This document shows positions 8,722-18,227 of a stretch of 64,000 bases of DNA, piece by piece; position 1 is the stretch's first letter, and the number at the start of each line of letters is the position of its first letter. Source of the stretch: Bacillota bacterium. GTDB lineage: Bacteria > Bacillota > Clostridia > TANB77 > CAG-465. The position numbers and the translations under genes were made by a program. A model generated the notes under the pieces. It saw only the letters and a program-made list of their open reading frames with translations, did not search any database and was not told the origin of the DNA. The DNA lies in the NCBI GenBank assembly GCA_023410645.1, contig JAEYPQ010000038.1, positions 25,169-89,168 of the forward strand, written 5' to 3'.

Positions 8722-9994
8722 CTACTAATAATTCATCATTGTAATATTCAATGTTTGCACCAAGATTTCTAAATTTTTCAGTTATATTTTCATATCCTCT
8801 TAATATATGGTGTATGTCATAAACTTCAGTTATTCCTTCAGCAGCAACACCAGCTATTATCATTGCAGCACCAGCTCTTAAATCATGTGATCTAACCGGA
8901 GCTCCATATAATTTTTCTACACCTTTTACTATTGCTGTAGATCCATGTGCAGATATGTCAGCACCCATTTTTGCAAGTTCATCAGTATATTGAAATCTTG
9001 ATTCCCATATATTTTCGACTATTATTCCTGTACCTTCACAAACAGATAGAAGAACGCCCATTTGTGGTTGCATATCAGTAGGAAATCCAGGATAAGGCAT
9101 AGTTTTTAAACTAAATGCATTAGGTTTCTTATTCATTGAAACTCTTATACTTGATTCATATTCTTCTACTGTAACACCTGCTTCTCTGAGTTTAGCAGTT
9201 ATAGGTTCCATATGTTTTGGAATGCAGTTATTAATTAAAACGTTGCCTTTTGTGATTGCAGCTGCAACCATAAATGTACCAGTTTCAATTTGATCTGGTA
9301 TCACAGAGTAACTAGAAACTTGCCTTAATTCTTTTACTCCATTAATTCTGATAGTATCAGTACCAGCACCTTTAATATTTGCACCCATTGAGTTTAGAAA
9401 ATTTGCTAAGTCAACTATATGTGGCTCTTTTGCAACATTTTCAATTACAGTTAAACCATCTGAAAGAGTAGCTGCTAAAATAGCATTTATTGTAGCACCA
9501 ACACTTACAACATCTAAAAATATATTTGCACCTTTTAAAGTAGTTTTTCTTGAAGCATATACATTACCTCTAAGTACATCAACAGTAGCACCTAGTTTTT
9601 CTAATGCCTTAATGTGTTGATCAATTGGTCTTGCTCCTAAATTACAACCTCCAGGCAGACCAATTTGAACTTCTTTAAATCTACCAAGGAGAGATCCAAG
9701 TAAGTAATATGAAGATCTAAATTTACTAGTAAGTTCATATGAGGCAATAGCAGATGATACATTTTCATTATCAATTATAATTTCGTTTTGTGATATGTAA
9801 GTTATTTTAGATCCAAGTGATTCAAAAATCTTTAAATATGAAGTAATATCACTTATATTAGGTACATTCTCCAAATGACATTTTCCTTTTACAAGAAGTG
9901 TAGCAGGTAATATTGCAACAGCTGCGTTTTTTGCTCCACTTATAGTTACTTCGCCCTCTAATCTACAAGGTCCATGTACAATAAATTTTTCCAT
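8705..9994 (-). CDS. murA: UDP-N-acetylglucosamine 1-carboxyvinyltransferase
   Basis: 429 aa from ATG 9994 (MEKFIVHGPC). Catalyses the first committed step of peptidoglycan synthesis. The Lys-Asn pair in SGAKNAA, the catalytic Cys in GGCNLGARPID (the residue attacked by fosfomycin) and the DLRAGAA motif are intact. The open frame extends 22 codons upstream, but family alignment favours ATG 9994; the nearest Shine-Dalgarno (AAAGGA) is about 14 bases away, which is long. First gene of the murA-walJ-rlmH operon. Confidence 0.95.
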   Translation of the reverse strand: MEKFIVHGPCRLEGEVTISGAKNAAVAILPATLLVKGKCHLENVPNISDITSYLKIFESLGSKITYISQNEIIIDNENVSSAIASYELTSKFRSSYYLLGSLLGRFKEVQIGLPGGCNLGARPIDQHIKALEKLGATVDVLRGNVYASRKTTLKGANIFLDVVSVGATINAILAATLSDGLTVIENVAKEPHIVDLANFLNSMGANIKGAGTDTIRINGVKELRQVSSYSVIPDQIETGTFMVAAAITKGNVLINNCIPKHMEPITAKLREAGVTVEEYESSIRVSMNKKPNAFSLKTMPYPGFPTDMQPQMGVLLSVCEGTGIIVENIWESRFQYTDELAKMGADISAHGSTAIVKGVEKLYGAPVRSHDLRAGAAMIIAGVAAEGITEVYDIHHILRGYENITEKFRNLGANIEYYNDELLVGELNA

Positions 9995-10176
9995 ATATCT
10001 ATAATCAATCCTTTCTATTTTAGTAAATATATATTTACTAAAAGGTAAAAAGCTATTCAAAATTCATGTAAAATCAATATAAAAAGTGTAGATTTTACAT
10101 CTATTAATTTGTATGTTTTACTTTAGAAAGTATAACACAGATTTAACAAAAATACAATAATTTCGACAAAATAAGT

Positions 10177-10377
10177 TTATCTGATAAGGTTATTTTTAAA
10201 GCCATTACACATTTGTTTACAATTGCATGTTAGATTTGTGAGACTGTTCTCAACGCATAAAATATTCTTAAATAAAAGAATGTCTTTGCCACACATATAA
10301 TGGCAATTACCCATTGGAAACTTGCATGGACAGTTACAAAGGAAATAATTTAAAAAGTTATTACCGTTAAAAAACAT
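10177..10377 (-). CDS. Cys-rich miniprotein, unknown function
   Basis: 66 aa with about ten Cys in clusters (CNCPC, GNCHYMCG, CNCKQMC). A strong AAAGGGGGTG lies about eight bases before the ATG, which argues for a real gene. There is no signal peptide. The Cys spacing suggests metal binding or a disulfide-rich fold, but I cannot assign a family. It is divergently arranged with the gene at 10513. Nothing nearby resembles a radical-SAM maturase, so a modified peptide is not supported. Confidence 0.6.
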   Translation of the reverse strand: MFFNGNNFLNYFLCNCPCKFPMGNCHYMCGKDILLFKNILCVENSLTNLTCNCKQMCNGFKNNLIR

Positions 10378-10422
10378 TTAAACACCCCCTTTATATAGTA
10401 TATGTAAAAATTTATTTTATTG

Positions 10423-10451
10423 TTGAAATTTAGAAGCAATAGTGGTATAAT
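10423..10451 (+). promoter_or_regulatory. Promoter
   Basis: TTGAAA (10423-10428), 17-bp spacer, TATAAT (10446-10451), upstream of the gene at 10513. Confidence 0.8.
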
Positions 10452-10512
10452 ATGAGAAATTATGTAACTTATTAATCCTAAATATTAATATACACAAGAG
10501 GAGGAAGATTTA

Positions 10513-11247
10513 ATGATTAAAAGCATTGAAAAATTTACTGAAGATTTTCCAGATTTACGGATTTTAATTGACAAGAAAGTGAAGGAAAATAAGTTTGAAA
10601 GATTGAGGGGAATGAATACTTATCAAATTGACTCATATTTGGAAGCAAGACTATTATGTACGTATTTTGAATTTATTTATGATAAGATTCAAGCAGATAA
10701 GGGGCTATTATTAGGTCAGCTCATGCTATTTAAAATTGATGTAAAAGAACTTTCTAATAATTTTACATCACCCATAAAAATATCAGAATATGGGGCTAGA
10801 TTTAATATGCTTATTTCATATTTAACTCAAAACGGACTTCCTAGTGTTCATACTAAGATTAAAGATAGTTCAAGATTTAATGATTACTTTCTTGCAAATA
10901 GATACTTAGATTTAGATACAATAATTAATAAATTGGATAACTTAAAAAATTTCTACAAAGTAAATAAGAAAAGAATGGGAATGCCAGTTGAACTTTCAAA
11001 CTACATTTCGCGAAAATTAGTTATAATTAAAGACGATAAAGACCTAATTAATGATTTAATTAGTTATAGGTTGCTGGATTTACAATCTTTAAATAATAGC
11101 ACAGTATATCCTATAAAATTAAGAGAAACTATTAATATTTCAGACATTGATAGAATATGTTCTTTCCTTGAACGAATAATTTTAATACTAATAGTTCATT
11201 ATAAGAGTATACATTTTTATAATTATATGTTAAATTATAAGCATTAA
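10513..11247 (+). CDS. Hypothetical protein
   Basis: 244 aa, largely helical, no signal peptide and no membrane segment except a weakly hydrophobic stretch near residues 222-232. GAGGAGG precedes the ATG by about nine bases. I do not recognise motifs. It has its own promoter and terminator, so it is monocistronic. Confidence 0.7.
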   Translation: MIKSIEKFTEDFPDLRILIDKKVKENKFERLRGMNTYQIDSYLEARLLCTYFEFIYDKIQADKGLLLGQLMLFKIDVKELSNNFTSPIKISEYGARFNMLISYLTQNGLPSVHTKIKDSSRFNDYFLANRYLDLDTIINKLDNLKNFYKVNKKRMGMPVELSNYISRKLVIIKDDKDLINDLISYRLLDLQSLNNSTVYPIKLRETINISDIDRICSFLERIILILIVHYKSIHFYNYMLNYKH

Positions 11248-11254
11248 ATTATAT

Positions 11255-11303
11255 AAAAACTATTCAAACCACCATATGTGGATGTTTGGATAGTTTTTAT
11301 TTT
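11255..11303 (+). terminator. Rho-independent terminator
   Basis: AAAAACTATTCAAAC (11255-11269) and GTTTGGATAGTTTTT (11284-11298) form a long stem followed by T residues. Confidence 0.85.
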
Positions 11304-11426
11304 TATCAATTTTATAATATAAGCACAAAAAAATCAGTAAAAAAAAACAAAAGACTTGTTTTTTTCATATACATATGTTAAAATATATTAGTAACGATTT
11401 AATACTAATATAGGAAGGTGAAAAAA

Positions 11427-11633
11427 ATGAAAACAGAAATACAACCAAAATATGTAAAAGCACAAATCAAATGTGTATGTGGTAATGTTATAGAAACTGG
11501 ATCTGTAAAAGAAGAAATGAGAGTAGATACTTGCAGTAAATGTCATCCATTTTTCACAGGTCAAAAACAAGCTATGTCTAGTCAAGGTAGAGCAGCTAAA
11601 TTTACTGAGAAATTTTTAAATAATAAAAAATAA
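11427..11633 (+). CDS. rpmE: 50S ribosomal protein L31, zinc-binding form
   Basis: 68 aa. The zinc-ligand Cys are present (CVCG and CSKCH), so this is the C+ form rather than the zinc-free paralogue. I chose ATG 11427 over the in-frame GTG at 11418 because AGGAAGG (11412-11418) is then 8 bases upstream and the length fits the family. Followed by a compact terminator and then the yqhQ-prmC gene, a common clostridial order. Confidence 0.96.
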   Translation: MKTEIQPKYVKAQIKCVCGNVIETGSVKEEMRVDTCSKCHPFFTGQKQAMSSQGRAAKFTEKFLNNKK

Positions 11634-11647
11634 ATTATTGATAATCT

Positions 11648-11673
11648 AGAGTGCTTTTTTTGCACTCTTTTTT
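11648..11673 (+). terminator. Terminator after rpmE
   Basis: AGAGTGC (11648-11654), seven T, GCACTCT (11662-11668), then a T run. Confidence 0.85.
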
Positions 11674-11700
11674 ATATATTTTAACTTTCAAGGAGTGTTA

Positions 11701-13425
11701 ATGAAAAATATAGATAACTTAAAAGTTGGTGGGATAGCATTATTTAATGGATTAATTTTAAAAAGTAAATTAAGAGAATCAATTTCTCAAGTATATGATG
11801 GAAATATCGAAATTGAAACTAATGATAGAAATGGTTCAATCAAAAAATTCAGTATATTCGAATTTCCAATAGTAAGGGGAATAGTAAATATTGTAGATAC
11901 ATTTAAAAATTCTGTTTCATATGTCATTGCATCTGCAAAACAGGTAATAAATAGTTTAGTTGATGTTAATGAAGAAGAATTAAAAATTGGAAAATTCGAA
12001 ATTATATCTTCATATATAATTTCAATTACTTTAATAGTATCTGTTCTTATATTATTACCAAACATATTATCTTTGTTATTTGCAGAAAATATTAGAAATA
12101 TAATTCAGCTTATGTTTCAAATATTAATATTTGTATTTTATTTAATAACTTTAAAAAATACTAAAATGTTAAATGTATTATTTGAATATCATGGGGCTGA
12201 ACATAAGGTAGTAAATGCATATGAAAAATTTGGTATAGATAATTTAGATATAAAAAATGTAAGAGATTCATCTAGATTTCATGTTAGATGTGGTGGAAAT
12301 TTGATAGTATATTTTTTTGTTATAAATATAATTTTTACACTATTTATGCCATCAGAAAATATAATTTTTAAGAGTATATTGCAAGTTATTACACTTGCTT
12401 TAAGTCTAGGTGTATCTTATGAATTAGTAATGCTTTTAAGTAAAATTCCAAATAAGCTGTCTTTTGTTAATTATCCTGCAATGTCAATTCAGTTTATTAC
12501 AACAAAAGAACCAAGTAATGATAAAATAAAGCTTGCAATATATGGAATGCTTGCTTGTATAAATAAAGATGTAAAAGTTACTATTGAAGATTATATAAAT
12601 AGGTTTCTTGAGATAAAAGAATACGATTTAAAAATAATAATAAAAATGGTTGCTTCAATAAAAAATGAAGAATATGAAAACATATTTTCAAATATAAAAG
12701 ATGTATATTTGAATTTAAATGAAATGATAAAACTAGATGAAATGATTGATAAATATTATGTTAAAAAGCTTCCTATTCAATATGTAACAAATTCTCAGAA
12801 TTTCTTTAGAGAAAAATATTTTGTAAATGAATCTGTTTTAATTCCAAGGTCAGATACTGAGATCCTTGTTGAAAAATCTATTGAATATATTGAAAAGTAT
12901 AATTTAAATAGCATGATTGACATGTGTACTGGTAGTGGATGTGTTGGAATATCAATAGCGAAAAACTCGAGTGTTGAAAAGGTTTTACTTGTAGATGTTT
13001 CAAATAGTGCTTTAAAGGTTGCAAATAAAAATATTGAAATAAATAATGCATTTGATAAATGTAAAATTTTAAAATCAGATTTATTTAGTGAAATTAAAAA
13101 TAATGAAACAAAGTTTGATATTATAGTTTCAAATCCTCCATACATACCTACTAAAGATATTGAAACTTTGTCAGATGAAGTAAAAAAGGAACCTCACATT
13201 GCGCTAGATGGCGGCATGGATGGTATGGATTTTTATAACAAAATATTAGAAAATGCCAAGAATTATTTAAATAATAATGGCTTTATTATATTTGAGATTG
13301 GTTATGATGAACTTGATAAAATTAAAGATTTGATTTCAAGGTATCCAGAATATGAGCTACTTGAATGCATAAGAGATTATGGAGAAAATGATAGGGTGAT
13401 AGTATGTCGTTTGCATCAGATGTAA
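11701..13425 (+). CDS. Fusion: YqhQ-like (DUF1385) membrane protein + PrmC release-factor methyltransferase
   Basis: 574 aa. Residues 1 to ~285 are a DUF1385/YqhQ-like protein: VGGIALFNGLI near the start, two membrane pairs around residues 100-155 and 203-245, and the family motif YHGAEHKVVNAYE between them. From ~285 on it is PrmC, which methylates the Gln of the GGQ motif in release factors: a helical N-terminal part, SAM motif DMCTGSGCVGIS and catalytic NPPY (from residue 478). These are normally two adjacent genes; the frame is continuous here with no stop or new start at the join. ATG 11701 has AAGGAG five bases upstream. It overlaps whiA by 22 bases. No prfA follows. Confidence 0.88.
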   Translation: MKNIDNLKVGGIALFNGLILKSKLRESISQVYDGNIEIETNDRNGSIKKFSIFEFPIVRGIVNIVDTFKNSVSYVIASAKQVINSLVDVNEEELKIGKFEIISSYIISITLIVSVLILLPNILSLLFAENIRNIIQLMFQILIFVFYLITLKNTKMLNVLFEYHGAEHKVVNAYEKFGIDNLDIKNVRDSSRFHVRCGGNLIVYFFVINIIFTLFMPSENIIFKSILQVITLALSLGVSYELVMLLSKIPNKLSFVNYPAMSIQFITTKEPSNDKIKLAIYGMLACINKDVKVTIEDYINRFLEIKEYDLKIIIKMVASIKNEEYENIFSNIKDVYLNLNEMIKLDEMIDKYYVKKLPIQYVTNSQNFFREKYFVNESVLIPRSDTEILVEKSIEYIEKYNLNSMIDMCTGSGCVGISIAKNSSVEKVLLVDVSNSALKVANKNIEINNAFDKCKILKSDLFSEIKNNETKFDIIVSNPPYIPTKDIETLSDEVKKEPHIALDGGMDGMDFYNKILENAKNYLNNNGFIIFEIGYDELDKIKDLISRYPEYELLECIRDYGENDRVIVCRLHQM

Positions 13426-14153
13426 AAGAAGAAGTATTAAGTAGTTTTTCTACAAATAAGAAAGTATGCTGCATAGCTGCAGAAAAATTTGGAGAAAAGT
13501 TGACACAAGCATATATGAAATATGAAATAGACTCAGAATTTAATAAATATTTTGATATTGCAAAATTAGATGATTGTTGTATAAAAAGTATAATTAAAGG
13601 TGCATTTTTAGGTGCTGGATATATAGTTGATCCAGTATATGATTATCATTTTGAAATTTTAACTAAAAACAAAGCTTGTGCTGAGTATTTATTTAATCTT
13701 CTATCTGTTTTAGAATTTACACCTAAAATTATAAAAAAGAAAAAGCTTAATTTATTTTCGATATATATAAAGGATTCTGAACAAATATCTTTAATTTTAA
13801 GTATTCTTGGTGCAAACACAGGAGTTCTAAAATTTGAACAAGTAAGGGTTGAAAAAGACGTAAAGAATAATATTAATCGTGCTATAAATTGCGAAGCTGC
13901 AAACATATCTAAAACAGTAAACAGTGCAGTAAAGCAAATTGATGCAATAGAAAAAATTAAAAAAGCTGGTATTTTAAATAAATTAGATGATAAATTAAAA
14001 TATACAATTTATTTAAGAGAAAAATATCCAGATGGAAGTTTAGATTTCTTATCTACTAAATCATCAGATGAAAATAAAGTTAGTAAATCTGGGCTTAAAC
14101 ACAGGTTTGATAAAATAATTAAAATTGCTAAAAACTTAGATAATTTAAAATAG
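13404..14153 (+). CDS. whiA: Sporulation/division regulator WhiA, short form
   Basis: 249 aa against ~310 in Bacillus. WhiA combines a degenerate LAGLIDADG homing-endonuclease fold with a C-terminal helix-turn-helix. The start (MSFASDVKEEV), the second LAGLIDADG lobe (KGAFLGAGYIVDP), the RVEKDVKNNINR linker and the HTH (SKSGLKHRFDK) are clear. About 65 residues of the first lobe are missing. Start overlaps the prmC end by 22 bases with GGGTGA upstream. In Firmicutes WhiA influences cell division and chromosome segregation. Confidence 0.88.
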   Translation: MSFASDVKEEVLSSFSTNKKVCCIAAEKFGEKLTQAYMKYEIDSEFNKYFDIAKLDDCCIKSIIKGAFLGAGYIVDPVYDYHFEILTKNKACAEYLFNLLSVLEFTPKIIKKKKLNLFSIYIKDSEQISLILSILGANTGVLKFEQVRVEKDVKNNINRAINCEAANISKTVNSAVKQIDAIEKIKKAGILNKLDDKLKYTIYLREKYPDGSLDFLSTKSSDENKVSKSGLKHRFDKIIKIAKNLDNLK

Positions 14154-14187
14154 TAAATTAGGTTTATACCTATTTGCTATTTTTTTG
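14151..14187 (+). terminator. Terminator after whiA
   Basis: TAGTAAATTAGGT and TACCTATTTGCTA form a bulged hairpin followed by a long T run. Confidence 0.65.
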
Positions 14188-14195
14188 TTTTTTTG

Positions 14196-14224
14196 TTGAA
14201 AATAGTATGTATGTATGTTAAAAT
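14196..14224 (+). promoter_or_regulatory. Promoter of hemW-polA-slt operon
   Basis: TTGAAA (14196-14201), 17-bp spacer, TAAAAT (14219-14224). Confidence 0.65.
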
Positions 14225-14251
14225 ATAATCACGTATAAAGGGAGAAAAAAA

Positions 14252-15418
14252 TTGAATAAAGATATAGGAATATATATACATATACCATTTTGTACTAGTA
14301 AATGCTATTATTGTGATTTTACATCTTTTGTATGTAAAAATGAAACCAATATAGAAAACTACATTAATGCAGTGTGTAATGAAATCTTACAAAATGCCGA
14401 AATACTTAGTGAATATAATATATCAACAATATACTTTGGTGGAGGTACACCATCATATATAGATAGTAAATATATTGAAAAAATACTTGATACTTTAAGA
14501 TTATTTAGTGTAAATGTGGAAGATATAAAGTCCTCTTTAAAAGAAATAACAATTGAAGTAAATCCAAATAGTATAACTGAAGAAAAACTTAAAAGTTATA
14601 AAAAAAGTGGAATAAATAGAATAAGCATAGGTCTTCAATCATTAAATGATACTGTTCTTAAAACCATAGGTAGGAAGCATACATATTCTGATTTTCTAGA
14701 GGTTTTAGAACTTTGTAAAAAAGTAGGTATATATAATATATCTGTTGATTTGATATATCCATTACCAGGACTTACTTTAGATGAGTTCAAAAGAAATATT
14801 GAGAAACTTATGAGCATTTCAGAAGAATATAATATTAAACATATATCTATATATAATTTGGAAATACATGAAAATACTAAACTTGAATTTTTAATTAATG
14901 AAAAATTTGTAGAAATGGTTGATGAAGATACAGAATATTTAATGAAAGAATTTCTTGAAGATACTTTATTAAAAAATGGATATAATAAATATGAAATATC
15001 TAATTTTTCAAAAGATGGTTTTGAATCAAAACATAATTTAAATTATTGGAATCAAGGTGAATATTTAGGATTTGGTGTTTCTGCATCTAGTTTTTTCTCT
15101 GGAACCAGATATACTAACACAAATAATTTTGATAAATATATTTATAATATAAATGAAAACAAATCAAATATTATAGAAAGTGAAGCACTAGATAAGCTTG
15201 CCTTAATGAAAGAATATGTTATTCTTAGATTAAGATTAAAAGATGGAGTAAATAAAGAAAAATTTATAAAAAGATTTAATACTGATATATACGATATCTT
15301 TGGTATAGAATTAAATGAATTGCTAGAAAAAAGACTAATTAAACAAGAAAATAATAATATTTTCCTTACTAAAAGAGGAACAGAAGTTGCAAATTTAGTA
15401 TGGGAAAAATTTATATGA
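14252..15418 (+). CDS. hemW: Radical SAM heme chaperone HemW
   Basis: 388 aa, TTG start with AAAGGGAG upstream. The radical-SAM cluster motif is CTSKCYYC (CX3CX2C), followed by FGGGTPS and the GLQSLND and SVDLIYPLPG motifs of the HemN/HemW group. It has the CX3CX2C pattern but lacks the extra Cys of true HemN oxidase, so the chaperone assignment is preferred. No other heme genes are nearby. The gene ends in TGA, showing that TGA is a stop codon in this genome. polA begins 19 bases later. Confidence 0.9.
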   Translation: MNKDIGIYIHIPFCTSKCYYCDFTSFVCKNETNIENYINAVCNEILQNAEILSEYNISTIYFGGGTPSYIDSKYIEKILDTLRLFSVNVEDIKSSLKEITIEVNPNSITEEKLKSYKKSGINRISIGLQSLNDTVLKTIGRKHTYSDFLEVLELCKKVGIYNISVDLIYPLPGLTLDEFKRNIEKLMSISEEYNIKHISIYNLEIHENTKLEFLINEKFVEMVDEDTEYLMKEFLEDTLLKNGYNKYEISNFSKDGFESKHNLNYWNQGEYLGFGVSASSFFSGTRYTNTNNFDKYIYNINENKSNIIESEALDKLALMKEYVILRLRLKDGVNKEKFIKRFNTDIYDIFGIELNELLEKRLIKQENNNIFLTKRGTEVANLVWEKFI

Positions 15419-15437
15419 TATGAGAAGGTAATAATAT

Positions 15438-18215
15438 ATGAAGAATTTTTTTATTATAGATGGAAATAGTATAATGAACAGAGCATTTTATGGACTTGGA
15501 AATACTAAAATGTTCTCACAAATAGAAAAAATACATACAAATGCTTTGTATGGTTTTTTAAATATTTATTGGATGATGTTAGATAAATTAACACCAGATT
15601 ATATTGCAGTTTCTTTTGATTTGCATGCTCCAACTTTTAGGCATCAAATGTATGATGACTATAAAGGTACAAGAAAAGGAATGCCTGATGAATTAAGAGA
15701 ACAAATGCCATATATCAAGGAAATACTTAAGGCAATGAATGTTCCAATAATTGAATTAGAAACTTATGAAGCAGATGATATACTTGGTACTGTTGCAAGA
15801 ATTAACACTGAAAATGATATATTTACATATATTTTAACTGGAGATAAGGATTCTTTTCAGTTAATAAGTGATAAAACTTCAATTGTCATACCTACAACTA
15901 AAATGGGAAAGACTGAATATACTACGTATACCCCTGAGGTGTTAAAAGAAAAGTTAAATATTGAGCCATATCAAGTGATACATATAAAATCATTAATGGG
16001 TGATACTTCAGATAATATTCCAGGAGTAAAAGGAATAGGAGAGAAGACAGCATATTCTCTTATAGAAAAATACACTACATTAGAAAATATATATAGTAAT
16101 ATTGATACTTTAGAGGTATCTGAAAAGATAAAAGAAAAATTAGTAAACGATAAAGAGATGGCATTTTTAAGTAAGGAACTTGCAACAATTAATATTAATA
16201 CTCCAATAGAACTTGACTATGAAAAATGTATATTTTCTGATGTGAATAAAGAAGAATTGTATATTTTATTTAAGAGATTAGAATTTAACAAATTTTTATC
16301 TAAATATGATTTTGATTTAAGTGTTGATATAACTAAAGATTTGGAAAGTAAAAATAAGGATTCTATTGATAAAGATGAAAATAAGTTTTTAACTGAATTT
16401 AAAGATATAATTATTATAAATGATGCTAATTTTAGTGATAATATTGAGCAAATAAAAAATGTATTTAATTATGATAAAATTTCATATATACTTAATCTAA
16501 CAAACAAAGATAGTTTTCAAAAACATACTTTTATAAATGATAAAAATATTTTTGCTTTTTACTCAGAAAAAGAAGATAGTATATATATTATTGATTTAAA
16601 TGCTATAAGTGAAAATTTAAAACATGAGATTTTTATATCATTTGCAACTTCCAATTCAATTAAGCTTGGATTTAATATGAAACAAGATATGTTATTTTTA
16701 TTTAATAATTATACTGATAATCTAAATAATTTTAAATATGATGTAATGATAGTAGATTATTTAATGAACTCAAATAAATCTACATATAAAATAGAAGATA
16801 TGTTAAATGAATTATATAGTTTAACATTTTTTGAAAATATTATAAGATCTGAAGATACACAATTATCTCTTTTTGACGATGTAAAGGAAGAAAAAGAAGA
16901 ATTTTTATCTGATATAGAAGAAAAAAATATTACTATTTATCTTAAAAGTATTTATAATTCTTACGATAAAACTTTAAACAGATTATCTAAAATGAATATG
17001 TTAGATCTATTTGAAAATATTGAGATGCCCCTTGCTGAAACATTGGCATATATGGAACATACAGGAATGTATATAGATAGGGAAAAACTTGATATTTTCG
17101 ATAAAGAAATTACTTCAAATATTTCAAATCTTGAGTTTATTATATATGATTTGGCTGGTGAACAATTTAATATAAATTCCACACAACAGCTTGCTAATAT
17201 ATTATTTGAAAAGTTGAAACTTCCCACAGTAAAGAAAAATAAAACTGGTTTTTCAACAAATAAAGATGTTCTTGATGAATTAGAAGACAAACATCCTATA
17301 ATTCCTAAAATACTTGAATATAGGCAACTTATGAAATTAAAGACTACTTATGTTGATGGTTTAAGAAGTAAAATTTCAGAAGATGGTAGAATTCATACTA
17401 CGTTTATGCAAACGGTTGCTTCAACTGGTAGACTAAGCAGTATAGAACCTAATCTTCAAAATATACCAGTAAGACTTGAAATAGGTAAAAAAATAAGAAG
17501 TTTCTTTGTTGGAGAAAAACAGAATGTTATAGTTGATGCAGATTATAGCCAGATTGAGCTTAGGGTACTTGCTAGTATATCTAATGATAAGACTATGATT
17601 GAAGCTTTTAAAAATGGTGTTGATATTCATAAAGTTACTGCATCTCAAGTATTTAATGTACCACTTGAGGAAGTTACATCTGCCATGAGATCTAATGCAA
17701 AAGCTGTTAATTTTGGAATAGTATATGGAATAAGCGAATTCGGACTAGCAAAAAATATATCTTCTACAAGACAAGAGGCTTCAACATACATAAATAACTA
17801 TTTTGATAAATATAATGGAATAAAGAGTTTTATGGATGAAACAGTCGAAGTTGCAAAACAAAATGGATATGTAACTACTTTACTTGGTAGACGTAGATAT
17901 ATACCTGAGTTAAATCAAAAAAATAAAAATATAATTCAATTTGGTGAAAGAGTTGCAATGAACACGCCTATACAAGGTACAGCTGCGGATATAATAAAAC
18001 TTGCAATGAACAAAATATACAAGAAATTTAAAGAAAATAATCTTAATTCTAAATTAATAATGCAAGTTCATGATGAACTTATAGTAGAAACAAATGAAAA
18101 TGAACTTGAAAAAGTAAAAGAGATTATGTATGATGCAATGGAACATATTATTGAATTAAAAGTTCCTTTAAATATTGATTTGAACATAGGAAAAAGTTGG
18201 TATGATGCCAAGTAA
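15438..18215 (+). CDS. polA: DNA polymerase I
   Basis: 925 aa. The N-terminal 5'-3' exonuclease (FIIDGNSIMNRAF, EADDILGT, TGDKDSFQL) and the C-terminal polymerase (motif A DADYSQIELR, motif B RSNAKAVNFG, motif C QVHDELIVE) are intact. In the middle, residues ~310-460, the expected DxE and YxxxD proofreading residues are not present, so the 3'-5' exonuclease domain is likely inactive, as in Bacillus Pol I. It is followed after 12 bases by the transglycosylase; the coaE gene often found between them in Clostridia is absent. Confidence 0.97.
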   Translation: MKNFFIIDGNSIMNRAFYGLGNTKMFSQIEKIHTNALYGFLNIYWMMLDKLTPDYIAVSFDLHAPTFRHQMYDDYKGTRKGMPDELREQMPYIKEILKAMNVPIIELETYEADDILGTVARINTENDIFTYILTGDKDSFQLISDKTSIVIPTTKMGKTEYTTYTPEVLKEKLNIEPYQVIHIKSLMGDTSDNIPGVKGIGEKTAYSLIEKYTTLENIYSNIDTLEVSEKIKEKLVNDKEMAFLSKELATININTPIELDYEKCIFSDVNKEELYILFKRLEFNKFLSKYDFDLSVDITKDLESKNKDSIDKDENKFLTEFKDIIIINDANFSDNIEQIKNVFNYDKISYILNLTNKDSFQKHTFINDKNIFAFYSEKEDSIYIIDLNAISENLKHEIFISFATSNSIKLGFNMKQDMLFLFNNYTDNLNNFKYDVMIVDYLMNSNKSTYKIEDMLNELYSLTFFENIIRSEDTQLSLFDDVKEEKEEFLSDIEEKNITIYLKSIYNSYDKTLNRLSKMNMLDLFENIEMPLAETLAYMEHTGMYIDREKLDIFDKEITSNISNLEFIIYDLAGEQFNINSTQQLANILFEKLKLPTVKKNKTGFSTNKDVLDELEDKHPIIPKILEYRQLMKLKTTYVDGLRSKISEDGRIHTTFMQTVASTGRLSSIEPNLQNIPVRLEIGKKIRSFFVGEKQNVIVDADYSQIELRVLASISNDKTMIEAFKNGVDIHKVTASQVFNVPLEEVTSAMRSNAKAVNFGIVYGISEFGLAKNISSTRQEASTYINNYFDKYNGIKSFMDETVEVAKQNGYVTTLLGRRRYIPELNQKNKNIIQFGERVAMNTPIQGTAADIIKLAMNKIYKKFKENNLNSKLIMQVHDELIVETNENELEKVKEIMYDAMEHIIELKVPLNIDLNIGKSWYDAK

Positions 18216-18227
18216 AGGAAGGTAATA

